Source: Erinaceus europaeus (lineage: Eukaryota; Chordata; Mammalia; Eulipotyphla; Erinaceidae). Taken from it: a stretch of 64,000 nucleotides of DNA. Both the position numbers and the translations under genes were made by a program. Shown one piece after another: positions 36,019-47,399 of the stretch. Within the stretch, counting starts at the first letter, position 1, and the number at the start of each line of letters is the position of its first letter. Below the pieces are notes generated by a model. That model saw only the letters and a program-made list of their open reading frames with translations. It had not been told where the DNA came from and searched no databases. The DNA lies in the NCBI RefSeq assembly GCF_950295315.1, contig NC_080185.1, forward strand, positions 47,287,237-47,351,236, in the 5' to 3' direction.

Positions 36019-36974
36019 ATTCACTCAGATATTAAAATATTTAATATTAATTAAATATCAAATTATTTAATTTTAATATTTAATGTGTACATATTAAAAT
36101 GTTATTCACTTAAAACTTTAGTAAAATAAAAATATAATGAATTTTTGCTCCGCTATAGCATGATATCATAGTCACCTTCCATGTTTTCTACTGTGAAAAA
36201 TAAGTAAGAAGACTGAGTGGAAAGTACATGCTTCTCTGTTTTCTAAGTGACTAGAATTAGGAGCACAGTGACTTAAGCAGGATGAATTAAAATTCATCCG
36301 ATAAATTCTTAACTGTACTTAAGTACATTTTCAAAGAATCTTATAACTTTTATTAGAATATTCTATCCGAATATGTATTGCATTCTGCCTAACATTTAAT
36401 CTCTTTCTTTTGTTCCCACCAACAAACATAATATTTAAAGCAATATTGTTTGGGTAGTTTGTACAGTGCTTATTTAGAATAGACCTTAATAATTATTTGC
36501 AAAATCAATTTAAACTAATCTGCAAATGTTTAAAAATGCATTATATTACCCTCAAAGAATCTTTGTATTTACATAACATGGCAAAAGTAATTTCTATTTC
36601 TAGAAATATCATTCTTTTAAAATGACTACATTTAAGAAGAATCAGATAGCAGACCAAGCTGAATAGTTGGTACCAATGTTAACCCCTGGTTAGGGATATG
36701 TACCTTTTAAATTCCTACTCAGTGACTGACTCATTTATACAAGTTTACATTTGATTGATTTATAAAATAAAAGTAAGTTCTTCTGTTACTTTCTAGTTTT
36801 CACAATACATTCATAAGAATACTAGACCTTTTTATACTATCTCAAGATCAAGGACTTGAGACAAAATGATAATGTACTGAATAAATTACAAAACTAACAC
36901 CCTACTTTCTTAGTATTAAGAAATATATGAAATATAAGATATTTTATATTGGTTAATTCTTGGCATTTATTTAC
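36019..36974. other. LUZP4 intron 3 part, no feature seen
   Basis: AT-rich, repeat-poor intronic sequence. Confidence 0.4.
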
Positions 36975-37093
36975 CTGGTTGCTTAAAGTCTTCTTGTTCA
37001 AGAGGCTTTGGCCAGGTTTGTCTCTAGAAGATTCTTGGTATGCTTTCTTATCATAATTATTTTCTTCAATTTTATTTCTGAATCTTGAGTGTC
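36975..37093 (-). CDS. LUZP4: LUZP4 exon 3
   Basis: Minus-strand acceptor TTTTTTCAAAG before GACACTCAAG, and donor CCAG|GTAAATA. 119 bases; phase 1 in (joins the final G of exon 2 to form a Gly codon) and phase 0 out. Encodes 39 residues including GHSRFRN, a YDKKAYQESS segment and KPGQSLLN, in the same order as GYSRCRS, HDKKPSQ and GQHPLN in human LUZP4 as I recall it. Confidence 0.82.
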
Positions 37094-37272
37094 CTTTGAA
37101 AAAACAATAGTTTCCAGAAAATAAATAACCATATATTTTAGAAGTACTAGCTGTGATTTCATTGTTTTAAAGCTAAGTACTAGATTTTGTAAAAACAACA
37201 ACAAAAGATTTTACTAGTCTGATATTATCTGAAAGTCTCACTGTATTCTAGAATAATTTTTGATATATTAGT

Positions 37273-37470
37273 CTTTTTTATTATCTTCATTTATTGAATA
37301 GAGACAGGCAGAAATAGAGAACGTAGTGAGAGATAGAGAGAGACACCTGCAGCCCTGCTTCACCAGTCGCAAAGCTTTTCCCCTGCCATGAGGACTCAGG
37401 GCTCAAACTTGGGTCCTAGTACATTGCAACTTGTGCACTCAAATAGGTATGCCACTATCCAGCCACAACA
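37273..37470 (-). repeat. S1o SINE
   Basis: TTATTATCTTCATTTATTG tail side; head ends CACTATCCAGCC. Confidence 0.82.
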
Positions 37471-37599
37471 CACTATTTCTACTTGCGTACTTTAATATCA
37501 TAATCTTATCTGTAAACCATGCTTCAATTTTGGTTTCATATTACACCAAATTTGGGACATACTAGATCGAATTAATTACATGAGTTATAGAAAAGGGAG

Positions 37600-37965
37600 A
37601 GATGAGGACAAAGTTCATTTTGTAATGTAGCATGAATATTTGCCTTAATTATTTGTTTCACTCCATGTAATAGGTATCTGCAAAATACTCTGACCCTCAT
37701 TCTAGGACTCCAACCTTCCTTCAAGCTCTCCTCTTCTGACTCTTCCCCAGAATCCCATGTTTTGGCATACTACATCTCACCCAGTTTAACTTTCACCCTG
37801 TGTTCTCCCTTCTATGTCTCTTGCGTTCCACCAAAATGTAAGGTCATCCAGTATTCATCCCTTTCTTCCTAACTCATCCCACATAACACTTTTCTTTGAG
37901 AGTCCAACCAAGTTGATGGAAAGATTGGGATTTTAGAGTTTCTGGTCTAATATCTAGATCTTTAG
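37600..37965 (-). mobile_element. old L1 3' fragment
   Basis: AAGGTCATCCAGTATTCATC, ACTCATCCCACATAACAC and TTTCTGGTCTAATATCTAG parallel the L1 at 22,868-26,500. The CHORDC1 retrocopy tail abuts its right side. Confidence 0.6.
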
Positions 37966-38995
37966 GGTTTTTTTTTTTTTTTTTTTTAACATTCCAACTT
38001 GCTTTATTATGAGATAAAAGACAGGTGAGCGGAACAATTATTTCTTTACTTTTTTCTGCTTAGCATTATAAGCTGTTTAAGAGCTTTTTCTATCTTCTTC
38101 AAATAGAGGACACATCAAAGCTCTACTGTTGAGAGAAAATGAATAAACAATCTCATGTAACTCAAAGATGAGAGGCACAAAGTAATAAACTGACTTTGAT
38201 TTTTAAGAACCTACATTTGTCAGGAAGATTCATAGTGGTAGCACAAAGGAAATGCATTCAAGAGGTCTCAGGTTCAATCCTTGGCACCACCAGTAGTCAG
38301 AGCTCAGATGTGCTCTGAGAGACAGATACAGAGAGAGAGAATATGGAAGGAAGGAAAGAAGGGAGGAAAAAAGTTCTATTGCTGAACACAAAATGCCAGA
38401 TTCAATAGCATCAATAACAAAACAAAGGATGAGTAGCAAATTAACACTTCACCTCATGCTACAAATTCTAAAATAGGTGATAACGCTTTTTGTCTTTCAA
38501 CTCATTCCTTTATATCTTCTTTTTGTTCTTTCTGCTTTTGAACTGCAGGCAGTTCAAGGTTTGCCCACTGCATAGGTTCAGTTTTTCTGATGGTGATCTC
38601 ACGTTGTTCAGTCATAGTTACATAACTTCACTTACATCATTCACACCCCATAATTCCACATTTTGATGAAATTCCTTCTCTTCTTCAAATAAAATGTGCA
38701 CATTTAACAGTGTGCTATTTGCTTCCACTTGACTAAGTTCTGGAAGTGAACTTTTAGCATACACTGAAATCATGACTTCACCCCCTATCTGATGCCAATC
38801 ATATCTACATGGAACAACTTTATTCCCAGCATCCTTCTTGGATCATATGTGTTTTCCTGTTGAACAGCCCTCCTGAGTTAAGAATGTACTGAAACCAGAA
38901 GTTTTTCTTCTACAACAGCTCCAGTACTTCATCCTTTGAACATCCTCCATTTTTACATGTGGTACCAATCTTAATTTCATCACTGTTTTCTTCTT
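37966..38995 (-). pseudogene. CHORDC1: CHORDC1 processed pseudogene (3' half)
   Basis: Retrocopy within LUZP4 intron 2, same strand. Its poly-A tail is the T20 run at 37,968-37,987, with AATAAA at 38,008-38,003. The coding part (about 38,995-38,500) in broken frames reads like [19 protein letters not shown], then the second CHORD ([18 protein letters not shown]-like, HDWHQ-like) and the CS domain ([23 protein letters not shown]). About 25 codons between CSK and KYW are deleted and several stops occur (an early TAG after the CCRR region; TGA in the domain). The functional protein is an HSP90 co-chaperone. The 5' half is absent. An S2 SINE sits in the 3' UTR. Confidence 0.88.
38222..38375 (+). 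repeat. S2 SINE in CHORDC1 retrocopy
   Basis: GGTTCAATCCTTGGCACCAC, then CAGTAGTCAGAGCTCAGATG, followed by a purine-rich GA/GGAA tail. Confidence 0.7.
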
Positions 38996-39002
38996 CGTTT
39001 TT

Positions 39003-39475
39003 TTTCTTGTTTGTTTTTATTTATAAAATGGAAACACTGACAAGACCATAGGATAAGAGGGGTATGGGAGTCGGACTGTAGCGCAGCGGGTTACGCGCAC
39101 GTGGCGCAAAGCACAAGAACCGACATAAAGATCACGGTTCGAGCACCTGGCTCCCCACCCGCAGGGGAGTTGCTTTACAGGCGGTGAAGCAGGTCTGCAG
39201 GTGTCTTTCTTTCTCCCTCTTTGTCCTTCTTTCTCCCTCCTCTCTCCATGTCTCTCTGTCCTATCCAACAATGATGACATCAATAACTACAACAATAAAA
39301 CAACAAGGGCAACAAAAGGGAATAAATAAATTTTTTTTTAAAAAAGGATAAGATGGGTACAATTCCACACAATTCCTGTCACCAGAACTCCATATCACAT
39401 TCCCTCCCCTGACAGCTTTCCTATTCTTTAACCCTCTGGAAGCATAGACCCAGGGTCATTATGGGGACTAATCAG
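39003..39475 (-). mobile_element. R1 retroposon split by S1
   Basis: Tail-side piece 39,003-39,063 and body 39,345-39,475 (ACAATTCCACACAATTCC, CTCCATATCACATTCC). The remainder is truncated near AGGGTCATTATGGGG. Confidence 0.85.
39064..39344 (+). repeat. S1 SINE in R1
   Basis: Full-length; host R1 text GGATAAGAGGGGTA / GGATAAGATGGGTA is duplicated on either side as the TSD. Confidence 0.92.
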
Positions 39476-39737
39476 TAAAACTGTTGGACAAGCACAAAAC
39501 ATATGTTATTCCTATTTTTCTCTTTAAGGAAATAATTCATATAAATTAAAATTATTTTTATTTATCTTGGTATAAATCCTACTATATCTATATATGTATA
39601 TTTCCAAGAATTAACAACATAATACACATTTATAAGAACACTGCAAGTTGGTGATTCTGTTTATTTAATGAATTTTCTACTGTGGTTACATTATCAGGAC
39701 TCTATTTTTACCACGTGTAATATTTAGTATATCTTAC

Positions 39738-39866
39738 CTTTCTGATTGTCATGTCTACTTCGACTTGACTGGTGACTTGAATCTGATGTCTCTTTCTTAT
39801 AATTCTGTCCTTTTGTGTTTTCTTCAGTGTCTGTATCTTTTATGTTTTTAAGTATTATTATCTCAT
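39738..39866 (-). CDS. LUZP4: LUZP4 exon 2
   Basis: Acceptor TTATAATATAG and donor AAAG|GTAAGAT. 129 bases, phase 1 in and phase 1 out. The exon completes an Asp codon and continues EIIILKNIKDTDTEEN, so exons 1 and 2 together make the UAP56-binding motif LDMSL-DEIII. In human LUZP4 the corresponding text is LDMSLDDIII. The rest is Lys/Ser/Arg/His-rich (KKETSDSSHQSSRSRHD). This motif recruits the helicase UAP56/DDX39B to build TREX export complexes; that role is known for the family and inferred here. Confidence 0.87.
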
Positions 39867-39997
39867 CTATATTATAAGATACATAAAATAAAACAATGGA
39901 AAAATAAATTACAAAAACGTATCTCAAGTGAGAAATCTATATTCGACTGTATTATAGTTAAAAACTATAAAAAATACTATCACTTTAAAAAGTAATA

Positions 39998-40157
39998 GTC
40001 CTAGGCTGGGGATATAGCATAATGGTTATGCAAAAATACTCTTGTGCCTGAGACTCTTGAGGTCTCAGGATCAATCCTCAACACCACCATAAGCCAGAGC
40101 TGAGCAGCACTCATGTCTCTCAATCTTTGTTTCCTCCCTCATTAAAATAAAAAGGTC
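39998..40157 (+). repeat. S2 SINE
   Basis: GGGATATAGCATAATGG start, CCATAAGCCAGAGCTGAGCAG, ATTAAAATAAAA tail. Confidence 0.88.
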
Positions 40158-40329
40158 ATATCCTGAAAATGATAATCTTAAAATAATGAAAGATTATTAA
40201 GTGAAAGATCAAATAATTTAGACATATCAGGACTGGCTTCCTAAAAAAATAAAGAAAAATTTCTATTAAACAAGTTTATGATAATATTTCTACAAAATAA
40301 AATACTTTCAGAGTAAAGTGACTTAAAAA

Positions 40330-40620
40330 GAGTCGGGAGGTAGCACATCAGATTAAGCGCATGTGGCATAAAGCTGAAGGACCAGCATAAGGATCTTGTT
40401 GGAGCCCCAGGCTTCCCACCTTCAGGGGAGTCGCTTCACAAGCAGTGAAGCAGGTCTGCAGGTGTTTATATTTCTCTCCTCCTCTCTGTCTTCCCCTCCT
40501 CTCTCCATTTCTCTCTGTCCTATCCGATGACATCAATAACAACAACAATAATAACTACAACAATAAAAAAAACAGGGGCAACAAAGTGGAATAAATAAAT
40601 ACTAAAAAATATTTTTAAAA
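40330..40620 (+). repeat. S1 SINE
   Basis: AGTCGGGAGGTAGCACATC start; full body and tail. Confidence 0.92.
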
Positions 40621-40884
40621 AAGGAGAGTATTTAAAACAAATCATTTTAGTTACAGAGAAAGACAAAACAGTAGTGTCATGTCTGATTAAATAGAAGAGC
40701 TATAAAACTGGCTGGATTTACTATCTTGAAAAGTAAAAAGAGAACAATGGTGTTGGGCACTGACAGTGGAAATAGAAAAAGTGAAGAACCAAGATTAGTA
40801 TAGTAGCAGGAAGCAATCACACTTATCTTGTAGCAAGATACAGTCTTATGAGATCATGCAACGGGCATTTATAAGACATAATTT

Positions 40885-41238
40885 GGGGGTCGGGTGGTAG
40901 CGCAACAGGTTAAGCGCACGTGGAGCAAAGTGCAAGGACCGGTGTAAGGATCCCGGTTAGAGACTCCAGCTCTCCACCTACAGGGGAGTTGCTTCACAGG
41001 TGGTGAAGCAGGTCTGCAGGTGTCTGTCTTTCTCTCCCCCTCTCTGTCTTCCCCTCCTCTCTCCATTTCTCTCTGTCCTATCCAACAATGAACGACATCA
41101 ACAATAACAGTAATAACCACAACAAGGCTACAACAACAAGGGCAACAAAAGGGGAAAGAAAGATGGCCTCCAGGAGCAGCGGATTCATGGTACAGGCACT
41201 GAGCCCCAGCAATAACCCTGGAGGCCAAAATAACAGTA
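40885..41238 (+). repeat. S1 SINE with 3' module
   Basis: Long form (354 bp) ending in the GATGGCCTCCAGGAGCAGCG module. TSD ATAAGACATAATTT at 40,871-40,884 and 41,239-41,252. Left arm of an inverted pair. Confidence 0.95.
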
Positions 41239-41252
41239 ATAAGACATAATTT

Positions 41253-41546
41253 TTTAATTTTTTAAAAATTTTCAATATTTATTTATTTATTCCCTTTTGT
41301 TACCCTTGTTGTTGTTTTTTATTGTAGTTATTGATGTCGTCATTGTTGGATAGGACAGAGAGAAATGGAGAGAGGAGGGGAAGACAGACAGGGGGAGAGA
41401 AAGACAGACACCTGCAGACCTGCTTCACGGCCTGTGAAGCGACTCCCTGCAGGTGGGGAGCCGAGGGCTCAACCGGGATCTTTATGCCGGTCATTGTGCT
41501 TTGCGCCACCTGCGCTTAACCCGCTGAGCTACAGCCCGACTCCCAA
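41253..41546 (-). repeat. S1 SINE, inverted partner
   Basis: Minus orientation, directly after the previous copy. A third copy of the target AGACATAATTT lies at 41,549-41,559, so it used the same site. Confidence 0.93.
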
Positions 41547-42245
41547 AAAGACATAATTTAAAGATGAGACGCAGGTACAATTTTCTCTAAAGTATTATTG
41601 AGAATGGAGAAGTCTAATAGCGAGATGTTCTGTCAATGGATGCAAGCTAACTTAGGTCAAGATATCTTTAGAGAGAGAGTAAATTAAGGAAGAAGTTAAA
41701 ATGGTCCTGTAAATAAATGAAAATGAAGACACAAGCTATCAGAATATTTGGGACACAGCTAAAGTGGTTCTAAGAGGGAAATTCATAGCTATACAGTTAC
41801 ACTCAAATAAACAATTTGGAAAAAAACTTTAAGGACTTATAAGAAGAACAAAGGAACTCTAAAGCACAAGGAATGAAATAATTAAAATAAAGGTAGGAAT
41901 AAGTAACATAAAAACATACAAAAGTTCAATGAAACTAAGTGCTTGCTCTTCAAAAGGGTAAATAAAACTGACAAACCCATGGCCAGACTCACAGCAAAAA
42001 AAAGAGAGAGAGAAGACTCAAATGAATAGGATTGTAAATGAAAGAGAAAAGTATCAATAACAGACACCACAGAAATCCAAAAGTATCATGTGATGTATGC
42101 CACCAAGTTTGAGAATCTGGAATAGATGGAAAAGTTTCTAGAAGCATATAACTTTCTAAAATTGAACCAATAGGAACTAGAAAATATGAACAGACTAATC
42201 ACAGCGAAAGAAACTGAAATAGTCATTAAAAAAAAACCCTCCCAA

Positions 42246-42372
42246 ATGGGAGTTGGGCGATAGCGCAGCAGGTTAAGCACACGTGGCACAAAGTGCAAGG
42301 ATTGGTTTGAGGATCCTTGTTCCAGCCCCTGGCAACTAAAAGGGAATAAATAAATATTAAAAAAAAAAAAAA
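42246..42372 (+). repeat. S1 SINE, internally deleted
   Basis: Head and boxes (GATAGCGCAGCAGGTTAAGC) join directly to AAAAGGGAATAAATAAAT, skipping the pyrimidine body. Confidence 0.9.
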
Positions 42373-42374
42373 CT

Positions 42375-42662
42375 CCCGGGGGTCAGGCGGTAGTGCAGCG
42401 GGTTAAGCATACGTGGCGCTAAATGTAAGGACGGGCGTAAGGATCCATGCTCCAGCCCATCTCCCCACATGCAGGGGGTGTGGGTCGCTTCACAGGTGGT
42501 GAAGCAGGTCTGCTGGTGTCTATCTTTCTCTCCTCCTCTGTCTTCCCCTCCTCTTTCCATTTCTCTCTGTCCTATCCATCAATAACAACAACAATAAAAC
42601 CACAACAATGATAAAAACAAGGGCAATAAAACCCGAAAATAAATAAATAAAATATTTTTAAA
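42375..42662 (+). repeat. S1 SINE
   Basis: Full copy inserted in or next to the tail of the preceding one. Confidence 0.92.
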
Positions 42663-43624
42663 AACCTCCCAAAAATACAAGTCCAAGACCAGAGAAAGCC
42701 TTTGACAAAATCCATCATCCCTTCGTGATCAAAAAACTACAAAAATGGGGATAGAAAATTCCTAAATCTAGCTGAATTTATATACAACAAACCTACAGCT
42801 AACATCATACTCAATGGTGAGAAACTGAAAGCATTCCTACTAAGATTGTAAATGAAAGGCTTTTTACTATCACCATTACTATTCAACATAGTGTTGGATG
42901 TTCTTCCCATAACAATTAGGCAAGAGCAAGGAAATAAAGGCATACAGATTGGAAAAGAAGAAGTTAAACTGTCACTAGCTGCAGATGATTCTATAGTACA
43001 CATTAAAAAATCCCAAAGAATTCAGCAGGGAGCTCCTGAAAATTAAGCAATATAGAAAGGTATCAGGCTACAAAATTAATATAAAAAAGTGGGTGGCATT
43101 CCTCTATGCAAACACTAAGTCAGAAGAAATCTGGAAAACAGTCCCATTTACATTATAAATAAAAACAATAAAATATCTAGGGATAAACCTAACAAATGAT
43201 GTGAAAAACTTGTATACTGAAAATTATGAGTCACTACTGAAGGAAATAGAAAAAGAGACACAGAAGTAGAAAGGTATCCCATCTTCAAGGATTGGAAGAA
43301 TTAGCATTCCAAAATGAATATTCTACCCAGAGCCATATACAATTATATGCAATCCCCACCAAGGACCCTGCAAACATTTTTTTAAAATAGAACAAAGCTA
43401 CAAAAGTTTATCTGGAACCAGAAAATAGCTAGAATCACCGAAGGAATCTTGAGGGAAAAAGAACAAGACTAGAGGCATCAAACTCCCAGATCTCAAACTA
43501 TATTATAAGATATTATAAGATCACTATAATCAAAACTGCCTGGTACTAGAACAACAATAAACACGAGCAATGGAATAGAACTGAGAGCCCAGAAATAAGC
43601 CCCAAACATCTATGGAATGGTACT

Positions 43625-44050
43625 AAATCAGGAAGGATCTTGCTCTCCACTTTCTACTTCCTGTAGTTACATTCTCCTGTTCAGGAAGTCACTTATCTTA
43701 GTGGGTTCATATGATCTGGGTAGTAATTGTTTCTAGGCCAATGACTGGGAAGGATGGGATTTTAAAAATCTTTCTGTGATAACTTATAATCATGTGGAGC
43801 CCCACATGTTTCTCTCTCAGTGAAATAAAAAAAATCTTTAAAAGGTTTTAAGGTTAGTGTCACTTTGATAATGCCACATTAAACACAAAATATTTTTTAT
43901 TGTTTTTAAATACAGTATTGCATAGAAGCATTTTTATTATCTATCTGACCCATTTTCATGAATGGAAAAATCAGAGAAATATTAATAAATAATACTATAG
44001 AAAATGTTGAATATTTCATACAAGATGGTTTTCAAATTAAAATAAATTTT
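43625..44050. other. LUZP4 intron 1 part, no feature seen
   Basis: AT-rich. A short SINE-like tail piece (CACATGTTTCTCTCTCAGTG) at about 43,804. Confidence 0.35.
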
Positions 44051-44052
44051 AT

Positions 44053-44335
44053 GGGGGTTGGGCAGTAGTGCAACAGGTTAATGCAGGTGGCGTGAAGCGT
44101 AAGGACCAGCACAAAGATCCTGGTTTGACCCCCTGGCTCCCCACCTGCAGGGGAGTCACTTCACAAGTGGTGAAGCAGGTCTGCAGGTGTCTTTCTCTCC
44201 CCCCCTCTGTCTTCCTCTCCTTTATCCATTTCTCTCTGTCTTATCCAACAACAACGACATCAGTAACAAAACAGTAATAACTACAATAATAAAACAAGGG
44301 CGACAAAAGGGAAAATAAATAAAATAAAAAATAAC
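44053..44335 (+). repeat. S1 SINE
   Basis: GGGGTTGGGCAGTAGTGCAAC start, full body. Confidence 0.92.
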
Positions 44336-44336
44336 A

Positions 44337-44640
44337 GGGGGTTGGTGGTAGCGCAGCGGGGTAAGTGCACGTGGCGCAAAGCGCAAGGATCAGCCTAAGG
44401 TTCCCCGTTCAAGCCCTGGCTCCCCACCTGCAGGGGAGTCGCTTCACAGGCAGTGAAGCAGGTCTGCAGGTGTCTATCTTTCTCTCCCTCTCTGTCTTCC
44501 CCTTCTCTCTCCATTTCTCTCTGTCCTATCCAACAATGACGACATAAATAACTACAACAATAAAAAACAACAAGGGCAACAAATGGGAATAAAGAAAGAA
44601 AATAAAAAATAAAAATAAATAAATAAATTTTATTTATATG
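44337..44640 (+). repeat. S1 SINE
   Basis: Tandem neighbour of the previous copy, same orientation. Tail of mixed GAAA/AAAT units. Confidence 0.92.
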
Positions 44641-44646
44641 AAAAAA

Positions 44647-44762
44647 AGAGAGAGGGACAAACTAGGGTACCACTCCAGTACATGCAATGCCAAGAATCAA
44701 ACTGGGAACCTCAGGCAGGCAAGTATCATATGCTCTACCAGATGAGCTATTTCCCTGACTTC
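44647..44762 (-). repeat. tRNA-headed SINE, different family
   Basis: On the minus strand it starts near AGCTCATCTGGTAGAGCAT, a good tRNA A box, followed by CAGTTTGATTCTTGG (B box). Head differs from S1 and S2. Confidence 0.6.
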
Positions 44763-45046
44763 AGATTATTGTTTTTAAATAAAATATTATTGCCAAACAG
44801 TTTTTACATAGATTGCCTGGTATAGTGGGTATAAGTTTCTTATCTGCTAACTGGCCAACACTGTTAAGATAGTCTGACTCAGTAATTTTTCTAGAAGAGA
44901 TAAGGCATGAATATGCTGATAATCAAATCAATAATGTAGACTCTATAAAAACACAGTCTTCCTATTTATCTTGCTGTATCTCTTTCTTAATTTCTTTCTT
45001 CTTTCTTCCTTTCTTTCTCCCTTTCTCTCTTTCTTTCTCTTTTTCC

Positions 45047-45237
45047 TATCAGGGTTATCACTAGGGCTCAGTGCCTTCATTGCTCCCAGCATCCACTTTT
45101 CTTCTTTAATAAGCAAGAAATTGAGAGAGAAGGGAGTGATAAGGAGAGAAACAGAGAAACACCTGCAGCACTTGTCCACTACTCATGAAGTTTCCCCCCT
45201 GCAGGTAGGGAACAGGGGCTCAAACCCTTGAACATGG
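45047..45237 (-). repeat. S1o SINE with 3' module
   Basis: Left end GGGTTATCACTAGGGCTCAG module, then the body; B-box complement GGGGCTCAAACCC near 45,215. Preceded by a TTTC-rich tract. Confidence 0.75.
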
Positions 45238-45310
45238 TGATATTTTGCCTTTATCTTAAGACTATTTAATTTCCTAAACTATACAGAATTTGCTATGGTG
45301 TTCTTATTTT

Positions 45311-45596
45311 TTATTTTATTTTTTTTAATTTTAATGTTTATTTTCCCTTTTGTTGCCCTTGTTGTTTTATTGTTGTTGTTATTGATGTCGTTGTTGTTAG
45401 ATAGGACAGAGAGAAATGGAGAGAGGAGGGGAAGAAAGAGAGGGGGAGAGAAGGATAGACACCTGCAGACCTGCTTCACCGCCTGTGAAGCGACTCCCCT
45501 ACAGGTGGGGAATCGGGGGCTCGAACTGGGATCCTTACGCCGGTCCTTGTGCTTTGTGCCACTTGCACTTAACCCGCTGTGCTACCGCCCGACTCC
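45311..45596 (-). repeat. S1 SINE
   Basis: Target text GTTCTTATTT repeated at about 45,299 and 45,598. Confidence 0.93.
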
Positions 45597-45629
45597 TGTT
45601 CTTATTTATTTTTAACAATTTATTTACCT

Positions 45630-45741
45630 ATATTTTTTGAGAGACAGAAAGAGTAAAGCATCACCTTTTCATAAATAGTGCCATGGATCAAATCCAAATG
45701 CATGAAAGCTATGTATTCTGTTTGAGCCACCTCCCTGGCTC
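45630..45741 (-). repeat. old SINE copy
   Basis: Diverged; head near GAGCCACCTCCCTGGCTC. Confidence 0.5.
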
Positions 45742-45774
45742 AATGAAATTTAAATTTTCTTAAAAAATAGTCAC

Positions 45775-46190
45775 TGCTACTGCACACTTTAATGATGGCC
45801 TTTTTGGTTAATACAAGGCCACCCCATCATCTTGGGTTCTAATCAGGGAATCCTTGAATTCTTACAAAGATATGATGGGCCTAAACCTATAAGAGATCCC
45901 TCTCTCCACCATCACTGCTCAGTTCCATCAGGAATGTCATCATAAGCTTTCTTGTGGGCCTCTCCAGGACCTTGCCCTCACTGTAGAGTAGCAATGATAG
46001 GGATTGACCCACCTGAAGGGAGGCTGGGTCAACCTACTCTGCCACTCAAGGAAGACTGGTCCTGAAATGAGTGCAGCCTAGAATGTTCCTAGCTGTGACC
46101 ATGGACTGCAAGCACAGACTAACAGGAACTCTGGGGTTACACAGGCTCCTGTGCTAAATATAATATACACTCCTATTAACTTATAGTCTC
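45775..46190 (-). mobile_element. R2 retroposon
   Basis: Shares CAGGACCTTGCCCTCA, GGTCCTGAAAT and ACACAGGCTCCT-type text with 55,083-55,320. No open frame. Confidence 0.6.
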
Positions 46191-46734
46191 ACAATCACTA
46201 ATTAATATGAAAGGAGAAAAATGGATTGAATGTCTCAAACATTTTGATGCATAGACCATAGCTCTGAGTATATGTTCCTTCAATCTAAGCACTTAAAACT
46301 TCAAATTGGTAATCAGATTGAATTTTAACAGTGGGCTCAAATTATTAATACATTTCTTTTTTTTTTTTTACATTTCTAATAATGACTTGTTCTTTGAAAT
46401 AATAAATCTCCTAAAACCTTAGACCAAGGAGAACAGAAGCAACTGATGGCGTTACTTTATAAGATACAGCTACATATAAATATCATTAAAGCATATAAAT
46501 TATGGTGAAGTATTGTATGATACAAAAAATCCTAACAATGGGATTTTCAAAGTTAACCCAATTGTCAAATAATTTGGTTATAGCAATAGCTATCTATTGC
46601 CTTCCTAAATACTAAGATGGCAGGAACCTTCTCCTTTCTCTATAAATCCCATATTTCTCCCAGTGCTGGAAACTCTAAGGTGGGGCTCATTGTCCCGCAT
46701 GCAACCTAACCAATGCAATCAGTACCTTTTCCTT
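46191..46734. other. LUZP4 intron 1 part, no feature seen
   Basis: AT-rich; poly-T run at 46,358. Confidence 0.35.
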
Positions 46735-46959
46735 CTAATTTTCTTCTGTTTTTATTTATTAGGGGCTTTAATGTTTTACAGTGCAGTCACTGACACATGC
46801 ATACAATTTCATTATGCACCAGACCCCCAGAGTTTTCTTCCTCCTTCCCCCTTCTTGCCCAGAGTCCTTTGCTTTGGTGCAATATACCATGTGTTCTCTC
46901 ATCCTGCCCCTGTTTGTTAAGTCCTGCTTATAAGTGAGATCATTCAGTATTCAGCCTTC

Positions 46960-46962
<3 letters not shown>
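46735..46962 (-). mobile_element. L1 3' UTR fragment
   Basis: AGAGTCCTTTGCTTTGGTGC and GCTTATAAGTGAGATCATTC parallel the 3' UTR of the L1 at 22,868. Confidence 0.75.

Positions 46963-47002
<40 letters not shown>
46963..47002 (+). repeat. (CA)n microsatellite
   Basis: About 20 CA units at the end of the L1 fragment. Confidence 0.97.
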
Positions 47003-47004
<2 letters not shown>

Positions 47005-47159
47005 CTAGCATTTCAATTAAGGCTTTCTCTTTTTAGTCCCAAATTTCACTGACAATTAAAAATGCATAATCAAAGTTGACATGAATATAAAAAGCAAAAT
47101 ATTATTTAAGTACTGAGTTTTGGGGATATATAGGAGACACTGATTTTCTGATATTTATT

Positions 47160-47380
47160 ATTTTCTTAAAATTCTTATTAGTGATTTAATATTGATTTAC
47201 AAAATTATGAGATAACAGTTCCCATTCCCTCCTTTGGAAACTGCAGTAGTTCTTCTCAGGACACAGATATGGGTTGACTGTCATATATGCCAGTTCTGGT
47301 TTACCATGGCTATAGAGACTGAATCTAAAACTTTGGAACCTCAAGCATGAAAGTCATTTGAATAACCAATAAGCCATATC
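47160..47380 (-). mobile_element. R3 retroposon fragment
   Basis: TTAGTGATTTAATATTGATT and GAGATAACAGTTCCCATTCC match the copy at 17,170 in order. The right end adds an S2-like piece. Confidence 0.45.
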
Positions 47381-47399
47381 CCAGGCTCATTCTCATTTT

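Larger units (their letters stand above)
41690..43620 (+). mobile_element. L1 ORF2 fragment split by two SINEs
   Basis: Pieces 41,690-42,240 and 42,670-43,620 read through ORF2 in broken frames: GACACAGCTAAAGTGGTTCT, then AGAGAAAGCCTTTGACAAAA (reverse transcriptase), the degraded catalytic box ([11 protein letters not shown] at about 42,985) and CCACCAAGGACCCTGC-like 3' text. It lies in LUZP4 intron 1, antisense to the gene. The segment between the pieces is deleted relative to a full ORF2. Confidence 0.88.
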
